64,000 bases of DNA, from the NCBI GenBank assembly GCA_963676655.2, contig CAXXKX010000003.1, positions 5,456,001 through 5,520,000 on the forward strand, given 5' to 3'. The position numbers were made by a program, and so were the translations under genes. The stretch comes from G963676655 sp963676655. Its GTDB lineage: Bacteria; Verrucomicrobiota; Lentisphaeria; Victivallales; Victivallaceae. Below the pieces are notes generated by a model that saw only the letters and a list, made by a program, of their open reading frames with translations, was not told the DNA's origin and made no database searches. Below are positions 24,393-33,641 of this stretch, in pieces (positions within the stretch are counted from its first letter, which is position 1; the number at the start of each line of letters is the position of its first letter).

Positions 24393-25781
24393 TTATTGAT
24401 TTAGTTCCAGATAGAGAGTCTTTTTATCGTCGGGAGGCAGATAATATGTTTTGATTTGACCGGAAAATACTGTTTGCAGAGTGTCCTGAATCAAACGGTT
24501 CCGGAAAATCACCGGCCTGGCTTCGTATTGCGCTAACATCAGGATGAAGCGTTGCGCCGCGCCGCGAGTGAATTCCACCACCTGCGTTCTATATGAAACG
24601 GCACTGCTGAATGCTTCTGAAATGCGTCCTCCGATCACATCGGATTGCAATATTTTTTTGAGATTATCCGAAGCTGCCTTCAGCTTCTTATTATTGTTCG
24701 CGGCTGTAGCCGATTCATAAGCGTAAATAGCTTTAAGGACTTTTTCGTAATCGGCTCCGGCCGTCTCATTCAATACCTCAGATCGATAGCGTTTTGCCGA
24801 TTCGATTTTTTCAGCCTTTTCACTTTCCGCCAGATTGACCGCTCGAAAATCATCCTGTAAACACTGGGCCACGGTATATTTTTTCCCGGTAATGCTGCGC
24901 AGTTTAATTCCCGTATGCAGCAAATCCAGCTTATTTTGTGCTCCTTTAATCAATGTGTCGTAATTAATTTTACCCCGGACAAAGTCATCGACCGGAGTTT
25001 GAGCAACTATTTCCACCAGCGCTTTGATTACCATCCGGCGAACAAGATTGTCGGCATGTTCCATTGTCCCGACATTATTGGCGAAATCCTTTAGCTGCGT
25101 ATCGGCACGGCCGACTTTGTCGCTGAGACAATCCAATTGATAGTTGACCGCCCATTGTCCTTGAACAACATTTTTATCGGCGGTGATCAGCGAACCGTCA
25201 TAACCCGGAACCAGCGTGTCGTCGTAGCTGCGCAAATCGGAAGCGTCGTTATTTTCCGCATATTCGGTTATGTTTTTCGATTCGAGCCAGAACGCGTTAT
25301 CGATGTCGACTTTTCGCAAAGTTGTGGGAACTTTGACGATCCGGTCAATCGGGGCCGGGAAGGCGAAATAAGGGCCGCCCGGTCCGATTACGCAACAGTC
25401 TTTTCTGTTAATGATGCGTCCGAATCTGCTTTGCAGCGCCACGTGTCCTTCTTCAACCCAGAAAACGTTGCTGAATACAAATATCAGCGTAAGGGCGATC
25501 ATCAGCAGCCGCAACACATTAAATCCCCGGCGCAAAGACGTATTCAGGGCATCCAGCGGAGAGATTTTATCATCCAATCCCGGCTGCAATAATTGCGTTC
25601 CCGGCAAAATCGGGGCTGTTTTATTCAGTTCAGTCTGAGTAGCTCCATCTTTTTCCAGTAATGAAGCATTGATTTTCATTTGCTTTCGCCTGGCGGCGAT
25701 AACTTTTAAAATAAGAAAAACAATTATCACCGAAATAAACAGTAGAAAAATATCAGAACCATTGAAAACATCTTCGTTCAT
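24393..25781 (-). CDS. SPFH/band-7 membrane protein (third HflK/HflC-like paralogue)
   Basis: A 462-residue protein with two membrane segments (FLLFISVIIVFLILKVIAA near the N-terminus and RLLMIALTLIFVFSNVFWV around 90-108) and then an SPFH domain beginning WVEEGHVALQSRFGRI. Long charged helices follow (about 310-390). It is more divergent than the HflC-like gene upstream, with which it overlaps by 4 bp. SPFH proteins form large membrane rings, as HflK/HflC do around the FtsH protease. Here it is one of three paralogues beside a metal ATPase; its partner and function are unknown. Confidence 0.85.
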   Translation of the reverse strand: MNEDVFNGSDIFLLFISVIIVFLILKVIAARRKQMKINASLLEKDGATQTELNKTAPILPGTQLLQPGLDDKISPLDALNTSLRRGFNVLRLLMIALTLIFVFSNVFWVEEGHVALQSRFGRIINRKDCCVIGPGGPYFAFPAPIDRIVKVPTTLRKVDIDNAFWLESKNITEYAENNDASDLRSYDDTLVPGYDGSLITADKNVVQGQWAVNYQLDCLSDKVGRADTQLKDFANNVGTMEHADNLVRRMVIKALVEIVAQTPVDDFVRGKINYDTLIKGAQNKLDLLHTGIKLRSITGKKYTVAQCLQDDFRAVNLAESEKAEKIESAKRYRSEVLNETAGADYEKVLKAIYAYESATAANNNKKLKAASDNLKKILQSDVIGGRISEAFSSAVSYRTQVVEFTRGAAQRFILMLAQYEARPVIFRNRLIQDTLQTVFSGQIKTYYLPPDDKKTLYLELNQ

Positions 25782-26746
25782 TTTTTCGGCTCCTTGGACT
25801 TTAACCGGGGAATTTGGGGCGTCGGCAGAAGTTCCGGGTTCAGGTTTTTCAACATATCGAACGGTACGGTTCCGGTATCGAGCAGAAAGGTCGTATTGTT
25901 GGAAAGCGTGCGTTCCAGTGTCTCCAGTTTTCGCAGTAATACGGCAAACTCCTGATTGCGGGCAAATATTTCATAATATTTAGCGGCGGCGGCATCGCCT
26001 TCGGCCCGGATGGTCTGGGCTTCGCGATCGGCAAAGGCCATAATCCGCCGCCGGTCGCTGTCGGCTTTGGCGCGGATCGAACGGGCGATGGCGTTGCCCT
26101 CTGATCTTGCACTTTGAGCCAGACGTCTGCGGGTCTGCCGCATCCGGGCGAACACCGCGCTGGTTATCTGTTGCGGCAGAATGATCCTGGAAATGCCGAC
26201 AGTGCGGATTTCCACCCCGAGACGCTGTTTCCCGATATCTTTGCGGATATGATTGAGAATTGCCTGTTCGGCCTGGGCTATCTGCAGTTTCTGCGGATCG
26301 GCGTTGGTCAATTCATCAAAAGAGAAGTTTCCCAGTTCCGATCTGGCCGACCTTAAGCGTTCGATCAGGAATTTTTCGGCGTTAGTGGTACTTTTCAACG
26401 AACGGTAAAAATCCAACGGATCGGATATCCGCCATACGGTGAAAGCTTTTGCGACAATGACCTGCTTATCGCTGGTTTCCTGTTGTTCGAGACGGTCGTC
26501 AAAGGTCATAAGCCGCCGGTCGAACAGCAGGACTTTTTGAATCGGCCACGGCCATTTGAAGTACAATCCGGCTTGAGTTCCGTCGAGGTTGATGACGTCT
26601 TTTTCAGAAGCCCTGCCAAAGGTCAGCACTATGGCGGATTTATTAAAACTGACTTCATATGAAATCATATACAGAATAAACACCAGCAGCAGAGCCAGCC
26701 CCATTAAAGTAAAGCATATTTTTTTTAACATTTTGTTATTCTCCAT
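25778..26746 (-). CDS. HflC-like SPFH protein
   Basis: A 322-residue protein with one N-terminal helix (KICFTLMGLALLLVFILYM) and an SPFH domain (SAIVLTFGRASEKDVINLDG, FKWPWPIQKVLLFDRRL) close in length and pattern to HflC (about 330 residues). The typical HflC features EGNAIARSIRAKADSDRR and AAAKYYEIFARNQEF in the C-terminal helices are present. HflC normally pairs with HflK to form a vault around FtsH. Here it lies between two other SPFH genes in a metal ATPase operon, starting 10 bp after the HflK-like gene and overlapping the third paralogue by 4 bp. Confidence 0.9.
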   Translation of the reverse strand: MENNKMLKKICFTLMGLALLLVFILYMISYEVSFNKSAIVLTFGRASEKDVINLDGTQAGLYFKWPWPIQKVLLFDRRLMTFDDRLEQQETSDKQVIVAKAFTVWRISDPLDFYRSLKSTTNAEKFLIERLRSARSELGNFSFDELTNADPQKLQIAQAEQAILNHIRKDIGKQRLGVEIRTVGISRIILPQQITSAVFARMRQTRRRLAQSARSEGNAIARSIRAKADSDRRRIMAFADREAQTIRAEGDAAAAKYYEIFARNQEFAVLLRKLETLERTLSNNTTFLLDTGTVPFDMLKNLNPELLPTPQIPRLKSKEPKK

Positions 26747-26756
26747 TGTTGAGGTT

Positions 26757-28772
26757 TTAATTTTCGTCTGTTAGTTCCGGAGCTTGCTGTTTGTAATATC
26801 CCGATGTCCGATTGGCGGGCCCTGAGGACATCCCTTGTCCGGAAAATGACGCCATTTTCTTCATATCAAAGCGCAAAATCAAATTTTTACGGTCGGAAAC
26901 CAGAATATATTTATTAGCATTGCGTAATCCTGCATCAAGCACATTCAGGTAACAGCCATAAAGATAAACCATTGGTGCGTTACGATATGTCATCAATTCG
27001 CTTTTGAAACGTTCGGCTTTGCCGCGTTCATGATTTTCCTTGTACCAGCGATAGGCGTATGCTTCCGCCAGGGTTTGAGCCACGTAACCTTCAGCATGGG
27101 TGAGTATGCCGGAAAACAGTTCCGCCTTTCCACTGCTTTGTTCGTTTTCGACGGCGGACAGAATGTTTTTGGCGTTAGCCATGGAGCCGGCCGTTTCGAT
27201 CATATTCCTGACCGCATACCGGCGGGCGGATTGGATCGAAGTCTCCTTTTCCTGGCGAGCGGTTACAGTTTCCTGAAAAGCCGCCGCCACATCCTGAGGC
27301 GGGTGAACTCCGCCAAGTCCCACATGGACAACTTCAAGTCCCAGATTCGCGTTATTCGCCAAGTTCTGAATCTCGTTTTTCAGGCGTGAAACCAGTCCGA
27401 TGCGCCCTTTGCAGAACAACGTATCGATATCGAACCGGCAAACTGCGAAAGATACTGCCTGTTCGGACAGTTCACGGAAATAACGGTCAGGGTTATCGGC
27501 AATGGAAATGTATTTGTCAATATCATTTATCCGGTATTCAACCGTTATATCTATCGCCGCAAGTGAAATTGAAGGCGCTTTGCGTCTGGAGTCATCCGGT
27601 GCATTACGGTTTGTCCCTGTTTTGTCCATAAGGTCAGCCGGAGGCGCCACGATCAACAGTTCGTCCGGGGTTACTCCGTGTTGGTTGGTCCAGAGAATGG
27701 GAACGCCGCGTTGATATACACCGTCGTCCACTGTCCGCGTCAAATGCGAGCCGACATGGAAACTGTTTACTTTCCAGACATTGTAGACGCGAACGCTTTC
27801 AATCGGCCATGGCGCCTTAAAGTGGAGTCCCGGTCCCAGGGTGCGGCCATTGAGTTGACCGAAACGCAGTACCACCGCTTTTTCGGATGGTTCCAAAATG
27901 ACGATTGACGATGCCGCCGACAGAAGGAACAGCAGAAAAAACAGGAACGGGATAAACAGCGATTTTGCGGTGCTGAGAAATATTCCCCGTGAAATATCCA
28001 ATCCGAATTGATGGCTGAGTACATCAGTAAAGGTTTGCCAGCCTGAACCCGGAGATGACAGCATCACATAAAAATATGACTGATAAGCCGGACAAAATAT
28101 ATCTTCCCGGCGCGCTGGGAGAAATACCCTGCTGCATATCCTGACCAATGCCTCCATTCCTATCAGAATATTGAATCCGCCGCCTATCCACAACACCAAT
28201 TTGGGAGCCCATTGCAAATGCAGGTAAGAACCGCCGATGCCGAGCGTGGTGATTCCGCCCAGCCAGGCCAGCGCGATGATGCATAAGGCTCCAGAATGCA
28301 GTTCTGGATTGCGCTTTTTGCGGATAAGTTCGTGCCAGAAAAAAGCCGCAACCATAATAATAAAGGTAAGGATTCCGGAAAAAAGCAGATTGCGCAACAG
28401 TGGCGTCGACGTCGGAACGCTTTCCGGCAGTAAGGTGGATTGCCACAGCGATATCGCCCCGCCAACAAGTAGAATACTGCTGAAAAATAATTCCGCAGCC
28501 GGGACTAGTAATCTGCTCAGGGTAAACTGATTCCCGATAATGGTTCTTGATGCTTTGTTTCTTGTATCATACAATAAACGCAGGCGCAGATAACTGATCA
28601 GCCATACGGGAATTCCGGCCAGACAGTTCCAGTACAGTGAGCTGTATTCGGGGCATTTGCAGAAAAATGCCGTCAGCAATATTAAAACAAGCAATACGCT
28701 TTGCACGACCAGTCCGAAAACGCAGAAACGCGCTATGTCGTGGGCAGTTCTGTTTTCAGAGATTTTATTCAT
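26757..28772 (-). CDS. HflK-like SPFH protein with extra polytopic N-terminal domain
   Basis: A 671-residue protein. About the first 310 residues contain roughly seven hydrophobic helices, an unusual addition, as HflK has a single anchor helix. The SPFH domain starts at ASSIVILEPSEKAVVLRFGQ, followed by GRTLGPGLHFKAPWPIESVR. The C-terminal part has HflK-like helices (GKAELFSGILTHAEGYVAQT). Its start codon overlaps the stop of the P1B ATPase by 4 bp, so the two are translationally coupled. The polytopic domain may interact with the ATPase or a lipid or metal substrate; this is inference. The conserved tail contains a Gly/Ser/Gln-rich end of no known role. Confidence 0.88.
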   Translation of the reverse strand: MNKISENRTAHDIARFCVFGLVVQSVLLVLILLTAFFCKCPEYSSLYWNCLAGIPVWLISYLRLRLLYDTRNKASRTIIGNQFTLSRLLVPAAELFFSSILLVGGAISLWQSTLLPESVPTSTPLLRNLLFSGILTFIIMVAAFFWHELIRKKRNPELHSGALCIIALAWLGGITTLGIGGSYLHLQWAPKLVLWIGGGFNILIGMEALVRICSRVFLPARREDIFCPAYQSYFYVMLSSPGSGWQTFTDVLSHQFGLDISRGIFLSTAKSLFIPFLFFLLFLLSAASSIVILEPSEKAVVLRFGQLNGRTLGPGLHFKAPWPIESVRVYNVWKVNSFHVGSHLTRTVDDGVYQRGVPILWTNQHGVTPDELLIVAPPADLMDKTGTNRNAPDDSRRKAPSISLAAIDITVEYRINDIDKYISIADNPDRYFRELSEQAVSFAVCRFDIDTLFCKGRIGLVSRLKNEIQNLANNANLGLEVVHVGLGGVHPPQDVAAAFQETVTARQEKETSIQSARRYAVRNMIETAGSMANAKNILSAVENEQSSGKAELFSGILTHAEGYVAQTLAEAYAYRWYKENHERGKAERFKSELMTYRNAPMVYLYGCYLNVLDAGLRNANKYILVSDRKNLILRFDMKKMASFSGQGMSSGPANRTSGYYKQQAPELTDEN

Positions 28773-30670
28773 GTCAGATCTTCTCCTTCTCGCAGTAATC
28801 GAGCTGAATTGAAAACTACCAGGAACGCACTGGCGGTATGCATGATCACCGCCAGGGCCGGCGGGATTGAACCGGACGCGCTCAACAACAGCAGAATGAA
28901 TATGTATAAAACGGAAAAAAACAGGTTTTGACGAATGATCGATAGAGTTCGGCGTGAAAGATGCATAATGAATGGGATCCGGTCGAGTTTATTGTTCATC
29001 AGCACGATTGACGCGGAGTGAATTGCCACATCGCTCCCGGCCGCGCCCATGGCGATCGACACGTCTCCGGCCGCTAACGCGGGCGCGTCATTGACGCCAT
29101 CCCCGACGACCGCCAGTTTGTATCCCTGCTCACGGATAGCCACTACCCGGTTCATTTTGTCTTCCGGCAGGATTTCCGCTTCGACTTCACAGCCCAGTTC
29201 TGCGGCAACACGCTCGGCGGCGCTGTAACGGTCGCCTGAAAGCATTACCTGTTTGTTGATGCCGTTTTCACGAAGTTTCTGCATCATGATTCCCGCATCG
29301 TCACGAATGTGGTCATTCAGAGTAAGCATGCCCGAGAAATCACCGTTAATCGCCGCCAGCAGTACGCTCTTGTCTCCGGAATCATTTTCGCCATCAAGGG
29401 TGTCTGACTGATATTCTGGAGGTATCTCCACGTTGTTCGCCGTCAACCATTTTACTTTTCCTACTATGACTGAACAGTTATTCCACTGTGCTTTCACGCC
29501 CTGACCGGCTTTTTCCTCGAACGACTCCGGCGGTTTTATTTCCCAGCCGCGCTTCAGTGCTTCTCCGACTAATGCCCGCGCCGCCGGATGGGTGGAAGAG
29601 AACTCGGCGACGGCAATATGTTTAAGCAAATATTCTTCAGATAAACCGGTTGCCGGATAGATTTTCTCAACGGTCAAAACGCCGGTTGTCAGGGTTCCGG
29701 TTTTGTCGAAAGCCATGGCGTTAACCGTGCCGGCGCTTTCCAGGGCCGCGACATTTTTTATGATCACTCCCAGCCTGGCGGCCGCGCTTAACGCCGAGAC
29801 CAGTGCGGTAGGTGACGACAGCAGGATCGTACAGGGGCAGGCGATGATCAACATGGATATTGCCCGGTTCAGGTCACGGGTAAAGAACAATACAATAGCC
29901 GCCAGCATCAAAATTACCGGGGTATACCATCCCGCATATTGATCTATCAGGCGCATGACCGGGGTCCGGGAATTTTCGGCTCCGGCAATCAGTTCCTTGA
30001 TCCGTGAAAGCGTAGTATCCGCCGCGTCAGCGGTAATTTCAATATCGACCATGCCGGAAACATTGATTGTTCCTCCGAATACTTGATCACCTGGGCCTTT
30101 GTCTTTCGGCAGGGCTTCACCGGTTATCGCGGCTTCGTTAAGGGAACTTTCACCCCGGATAATCATTCCGTCGCCGGGAACACAGTCTCCGGGACGGACG
30201 CGGATAATGTCCCCGCGTTTCAAATCATTACTGTCGATTTGAGTCTCCGAACCGTCGTCTTCAATCCTGGTCGCGGAGTCCGGCGACAATCTCAATAGGG
30301 ATTCAATATTTTTTCTGGCGCCGATCTGTGAACGATATTCGATCAGCTGGGCCAGAATCATAAAAAACGCGATAGCCGCGGCGGTACGATATTCGCCAAT
30401 GCTGAATGAAGCCATAAAGCTCAAGGCGGCAAATTCGTTCATTTCGGCTTCTCCGCGCCATAAATCACATAAAGCATGCCATACCAGAGGCGCTCCCAGA
30501 AGCAGCGCCGCGATAATTCCCGGAAATTCCGACAAATCCCGGTTGTCGTAAATCCATCCGGTAAGCCAGGCGTCGATCAGGAACAAGCCTCCGGTCAGGC
30601 ATGAGATTATTTCAAGCCGGAAACGGGAAGTTTCCGTGTCCAGCAATTTTTTTAAAAAAGAATGAGCCAT
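28769..30670 (-). CDS. P1B-type heavy-metal-transporting ATPase
   Basis: A 633-residue P-type ATPase. Motifs in order: TGEALPK (183-189, actuator), CPC in TM helix 4 (278-280), DKTGTLT with phosphorylated D322, HP of the P1B family (361-362), and GDGVND (523-528). There is no N-terminal HMA or His-rich domain. The CPC motif fits Zn/Cd/Pb or Cu pumps, but the last helix reads MHTASAFLVVFNSARLL without the Asp of ZntA or the HEGxT of the Co-type pumps, so ion specificity is unclear. It heads an operon with three SPFH proteins and a lipoprotein, and overlaps the HflK-like gene. Confidence 0.93.
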   Translation of the reverse strand: MAHSFLKKLLDTETSRFRLEIISCLTGGLFLIDAWLTGWIYDNRDLSEFPGIIAALLLGAPLVWHALCDLWRGEAEMNEFAALSFMASFSIGEYRTAAAIAFFMILAQLIEYRSQIGARKNIESLLRLSPDSATRIEDDGSETQIDSNDLKRGDIIRVRPGDCVPGDGMIIRGESSLNEAAITGEALPKDKGPGDQVFGGTINVSGMVDIEITADAADTTLSRIKELIAGAENSRTPVMRLIDQYAGWYTPVILMLAAIVLFFTRDLNRAISMLIIACPCTILLSSPTALVSALSAAARLGVIIKNVAALESAGTVNAMAFDKTGTLTTGVLTVEKIYPATGLSEEYLLKHIAVAEFSSTHPAARALVGEALKRGWEIKPPESFEEKAGQGVKAQWNNCSVIVGKVKWLTANNVEIPPEYQSDTLDGENDSGDKSVLLAAINGDFSGMLTLNDHIRDDAGIMMQKLRENGINKQVMLSGDRYSAAERVAAELGCEVEAEILPEDKMNRVVAIREQGYKLAVVGDGVNDAPALAAGDVSIAMGAAGSDVAIHSASIVLMNNKLDRIPFIMHLSRRTLSIIRQNLFFSVLYIFILLLLSASGSIPPALAVIMHTASAFLVVFNSARLLREGEDLT

Positions 30671-31079
30671 AATTGTTTGTATTCAATAGTTGTATGCGTT
30701 AAGAAAAATACGCTTGTGGATGTTATAGATGCAGGCACAAATACAGGAGGAAACTGTAAAAAATGAAGGTACGAAAATTCCACTAATTTACCAATTGAAA
30801 ATATGGCTTGTTTCAATAGATAAGCCAATGACCATCGACTCAAAAAATGTGCAATGGAATCAGGTAAATATAAAGATTATTGTCCGTACGACGGACGGCG
30901 TCCGTACCGCTTCAAACTCCAGTCGCTAGGGCTCCTTACGGAAGCGGAAGTTAAATGTCGGGTTTTATATCCCGCCACTTGGGGCGTTTTTGAAAATTAA
31001 TATTTTTGCCAAGCTTTTTTCAAAAGCGTTTCCAATAACTCGTATGCTTGCATCGAGGTAGTTTATTTTTTGAATTTCC
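30671..31079. other. Intergenic region upstream of the metal ATPase operon
   Basis: No convincing gene. On the + strand a 66-codon frame (30729-30929) contains IYQLKIWLVSIDKP, faintly like the N-terminus of plasmid pRiA4b ORF-3 proteins, but it runs into a hairpin repeat and is not called. The hairpin repeat lies at 30893-30949. Confidence 0.4.
30893..30949. repeat. Intergenic double-hairpin repeat, copy 1
   Basis: TCCGTACGACGGACGGCGTC, then TACCGCTTCAAACT, then GGAAGCGGAA. TCCGT/ACGGA forms a tight hairpin, and CCGCTTC/GAAGCGG a second. Copy 2 with the same order of blocks is at 31548-31609, which suggests a REP-like genome-wide repeat. Confidence 0.7.
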
Positions 31080-31439
31080 TCACAGGATCATCGAAGGCGG
31101 CCCCCGGTATTCGCAAATCAGCCAGCATGGACTGGGGATTCGGTCAATTTCAGAAGCCGGAATGCCGGTAAAACAATAGCCGAAAAACGTTATTGACGGA
31201 GTCTGTTCCGGTTGATCGTTGCTGGTCGCAGCCAGTAAGCAGATCTGACAGACATGGTCATGATGTTTGCAAGGTGAGTGGCGGTGTTCACTGGAAGATA
31301 ATTCTTTAGAAACGGAAACCGCTGCTGAAAATTCGGCGTGATGATGCGGACAGATATAGCCCGCATGATGTAAAGCGGGTATTAATAATATTCCCCATAC
31401 ATAAATATGAAAAAGAAAATGGCTTAATTTGTTTTTCAT
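31080..31439 (-). CDS. His/Cys-rich small exported protein, DUF2946-like
   Basis: A 119-residue protein with an N-terminal hydrophobic helix (FLFHIYVWGILLIPALHHAG) and a mature part rich in His and Cys: CPHHHAEF, then HRHSPCKHHDHVCQICLLAA. This resembles DUF2946-type small proteins, which are often encoded near metal transport genes and probably bind metal. It lies 409 bp upstream of a P1B ATPase operon on the same strand, with hairpin repeats between, so co-transcription is doubtful. GAAG just before the ATG is a poor ribosome-binding site. Function is inferred only from residue pattern and context. Confidence 0.65.
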   Translation of the reverse strand: MKNKLSHFLFHIYVWGILLIPALHHAGYICPHHHAEFSAAVSVSKELSSSEHRHSPCKHHDHVCQICLLAATSNDQPEQTPSITFFGYCFTGIPASEIDRIPSPCWLICEYRGPPSMIL

Positions 31440-31547
31440 TCTTCAGTTTTTTACCGAGTCATTTTTGAATACCAAACAATCAACAAAAATAGCATTGATA
31501 ACGGGCAATACAAATTATGTATTTTTATTTCCGGAAAGATAATTCAA

Positions 31548-31609
31548 TCCGTACGACGGATGGCGATATACCGCTTCAAACTACGCACTACGTGCTATGG
31601 AAGCGGAAA
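31548..31609. repeat. Intergenic double-hairpin repeat, copy 2
   Basis: TCCGTACGACGGATGGCG, TACCGCTTCAAACT and GGAAGCGGAA occur in the same order as in the copy at 30893-30949, with different sequence in the loops. The two copies bracket the His/Cys-rich gene at 31080-31439. Confidence 0.7.
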
Positions 31610-31639
31610 TGATGCAAAAAAATAAAGGGTTTATCGAAT

Positions 31640-31713
31640 ATGAGACCTTTGGGACGGTTGCGACTCTTGAATTCATACTCAAAACTCCAGCCGTCTTAAT
31701 GGTCTCATTTTTC
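31640..31713 (+). terminator. Long stem-loop followed by T-run
   Basis: ATGAGACC (31640-31647) pairs with GGTCTCAT (31701-31708), GACGG with CCGTC inside it, and the centre holds a near-palindrome around GAATTC. TTTTT follows on the + strand. There is no + strand gene just upstream, so it may be a repeat or the end of an unrecognised RNA rather than a gene terminator. Confidence 0.4.
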
Positions 31714-31786
31714 CTTTGCCGACTTTTGTCCAGCCCGGTCAACTATTGAAAGAAGGCCGGGCCGGATATAGTTACACTGAATAATG

Positions 31787-32422
31787 TCAGCGGATAAAGT
31801 TGGTTCTGAGTGCTTCCTCGTATTCGGGCGGCTTTATTCCCGCCAGTCTGCCTGCTTCGATGCATTTCAGCAGCCATGCCATATTTTGCCCCAGGGTCCG
31901 CATTGTCTGGAGGCCTTCCTGGTCCTGCTTGACTTCTTCCGGAGAATTGCCGTGAACCATATTCCAGTACTGCGAGGATACGACAGGCATGTTGCTGATT
32001 GTGAAATACTTGTTCATCTGGTCAAGTGTTGCCGTACTGCCGGCACGCCGGCAACTCACTACCGCCGCCGCCGGCTTTTCGGATAAGCTTTTCCCGGATT
32101 TGCGGTAACTGAAAAATAAACGGTCCATGAAAGAGATCATGGCGCCGTTGGCAGACGCGAAATAGACCGGGGTCCCGAATATGAACCCGTCGCATTCATC
32201 GACTTTTGCCGCGCATTCGTTGACCACATCGTCGAAAACACACTTGCCGGTTGTCGCGCAGATACCGCAGGCAATGCAGCCGGAGACGGCCTTTTTACCG
32301 ATCCAGAATATTTCCGAATCAATTCCGTTTTTATTTAAAGCCCCCGCAACTTCACTCAGGGCCGTATAGGTACAACCCTCTTTGTTGGGACTTCCATTTA
32401 CTAATAATACTTTCATTTTCAT
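31787..32422 (-). CDS. Flavodoxin-fold iron-sulfur flavoprotein (NAD(P)H-dependent reductase family)
   Basis: A 211-residue FMN reductase-like protein. LLVNGSPNKEGCTYTAL is the FMN phosphate loop, and CIACGICATTGKCVFDD is the compact cysteine motif seen in archaeal and anaerobe iron-sulfur flavoproteins (Isf), likely binding a [4Fe-4S] cluster. FIFGTPVYFASANGAMISFMDR is the usual flavin-binding segment. It likely passes electrons to oxygen or to organic substrates in the cytoplasm. Its start overlaps the end of the metallophosphoesterase gene by 4 bp, so the two are co-translated; a biochemical link between them is not obvious. Confidence 0.88.
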   Translation of the reverse strand: MKMKVLLVNGSPNKEGCTYTALSEVAGALNKNGIDSEIFWIGKKAVSGCIACGICATTGKCVFDDVVNECAAKVDECDGFIFGTPVYFASANGAMISFMDRLFFSYRKSGKSLSEKPAAAVVSCRRAGSTATLDQMNKYFTISNMPVVSSQYWNMVHGNSPEEVKQDQEGLQTMRTLGQNMAWLLKCIEAGRLAGIKPPEYEEALRTNFIR

Positions 32423-33570
32423 TCTCCATCTATTTGGGGTTTATTGTTTAAACGAAAAAGAGTTATTTCCGAAGGTACGCCAAGCCGAACCGGGAACCCG
32501 CTCCAGATTCCGGTTCCGTTTGAAACGTATAAAGTCATATTTTTAACCCGGTACAAGCCCGAGACAAAGCCATGATTGAATTTGGCGACCAGATAATCGA
32601 GGCCCAGGATCATTCCGCCATGCGTGTGTCCGGAAATTTGCAGGTCCACACCATGTTTCTCCGCGTCCGTGGCAAGCCGCGGCTGATGCGAAAGCAGTAT
32701 CTTCGGAACGTCGGGGGATGCGTTCTTTAATGCTGTACCGACGTCAGGAGCCGTGCCGCCTCTTCTGCCCGCGACCGGATCGGTTACACCGGCAAGAATA
32801 AGCTTGCCGTTTAAAAGCGAAACATGCCGGTTTTCCAGCATGACAATGCCTAATCCTTCAATGAACGGACGCCATTGAGTATAACCGGAGTAATACTCGT
32901 GATTGCCCGGAACGCCATACACTCCGTATTTGGCGGAAAGCGCCCGGAGCGGCAGCAGTTTTTTGCCTTCAGTTTCGACGGTTCCGTCCACAAAGTCTCC
33001 GATGACCGCGATCAGGTCAGGACGTAACGAATTAGTCTTCCTGACAATTTTTTCGACATCGGAAGCGGTGCTCAAGCCGTCAATATGAAGGTCGGCGATT
33101 ACCGCGATAGTGAAGCCGTTAAGTTTTGATGGAAGATTGCGGATGACAATTCGTTGTTCTTTTATGGCAGGGGTTGATGTCCCGTTCCAGATACCGAGCG
33201 TTGACATCAGGCACGCAACAGCCAGAAGTCCCGCGTTAATCCGGTTGCCGATAGTTCTGAAGCGTTCTGTCCGTTTGATCTTGCGTCCCAGCATATAAAG
33301 GCATATTCCCCCGCGTATGAGCTCCGATCCCAGCAAGAGAAAGAAAAATATGAACAGGATGATATAGAGCCAGGCTGAAACCAGGATCACCGTCCCGGGC
33401 AAATTAGGCGCGAAAAAGCGGGGACCACCCAGCAAGTACAAAATATGAAATTTAAATGCCGTCAGCAATGCCGCCGCCGCGAGACCGGCCTTCCAGCCCC
33501 AGTGGAGCCGTAAAGGCAGAATCCCCCGGGTAGTAACCCAACCTGCGAGGAGCAGGGAAAATATCCACAT
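32419..33570 (-). CDS. Membrane metallophosphoesterase (YkuE/YaeI-like)
   Basis: A 383-residue protein with about four N-terminal membrane helices in the first 135 residues and a calcineurin-like phosphoesterase domain. The metal-binding motifs are all present: VIADLHIDG (D-x-H), AVIGDFVDG (GD), VPGNHEYY (GNHE), ILLSHQP (H) and ISGHTHGGM (GHTH). This layout matches the YkuE/YaeI group, several of which act on UDP-diacylglucosamine or other envelope phosphoesters; the substrate here is unknown. It heads a two-gene unit with the iron-sulfur flavoprotein. Confidence 0.9.
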   Translation of the reverse strand: MWIFSLLLAGWVTTRGILPLRLHWGWKAGLAAAALLTAFKFHILYLLGGPRFFAPNLPGTVILVSAWLYIILFIFFFLLLGSELIRGGICLYMLGRKIKRTERFRTIGNRINAGLLAVACLMSTLGIWNGTSTPAIKEQRIVIRNLPSKLNGFTIAVIADLHIDGLSTASDVEKIVRKTNSLRPDLIAVIGDFVDGTVETEGKKLLPLRALSAKYGVYGVPGNHEYYSGYTQWRPFIEGLGIVMLENRHVSLLNGKLILAGVTDPVAGRRGGTAPDVGTALKNASPDVPKILLSHQPRLATDAEKHGVDLQISGHTHGGMILGLDYLVAKFNHGFVSGLYRVKNMTLYVSNGTGIWSGFPVRLGVPSEITLFRLNNKPQIDGE

Positions 33571-33641
33571 ATATAGTCTCCGCTTATTTTTTCAGGAATT
33601 TGTTTTCCCGGTTAATGTAGCATTGACTAATTCCCGGTATT

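Noticed and set aside
30729..30929. 66-codon frame with IYQLKIWLVSIDKP, faintly like pRiA4b ORF-3 proteins
   Set aside because: Similarity is limited to about 14 residues and the frame runs into a hairpin repeat; too weak to call even as a pseudogene.
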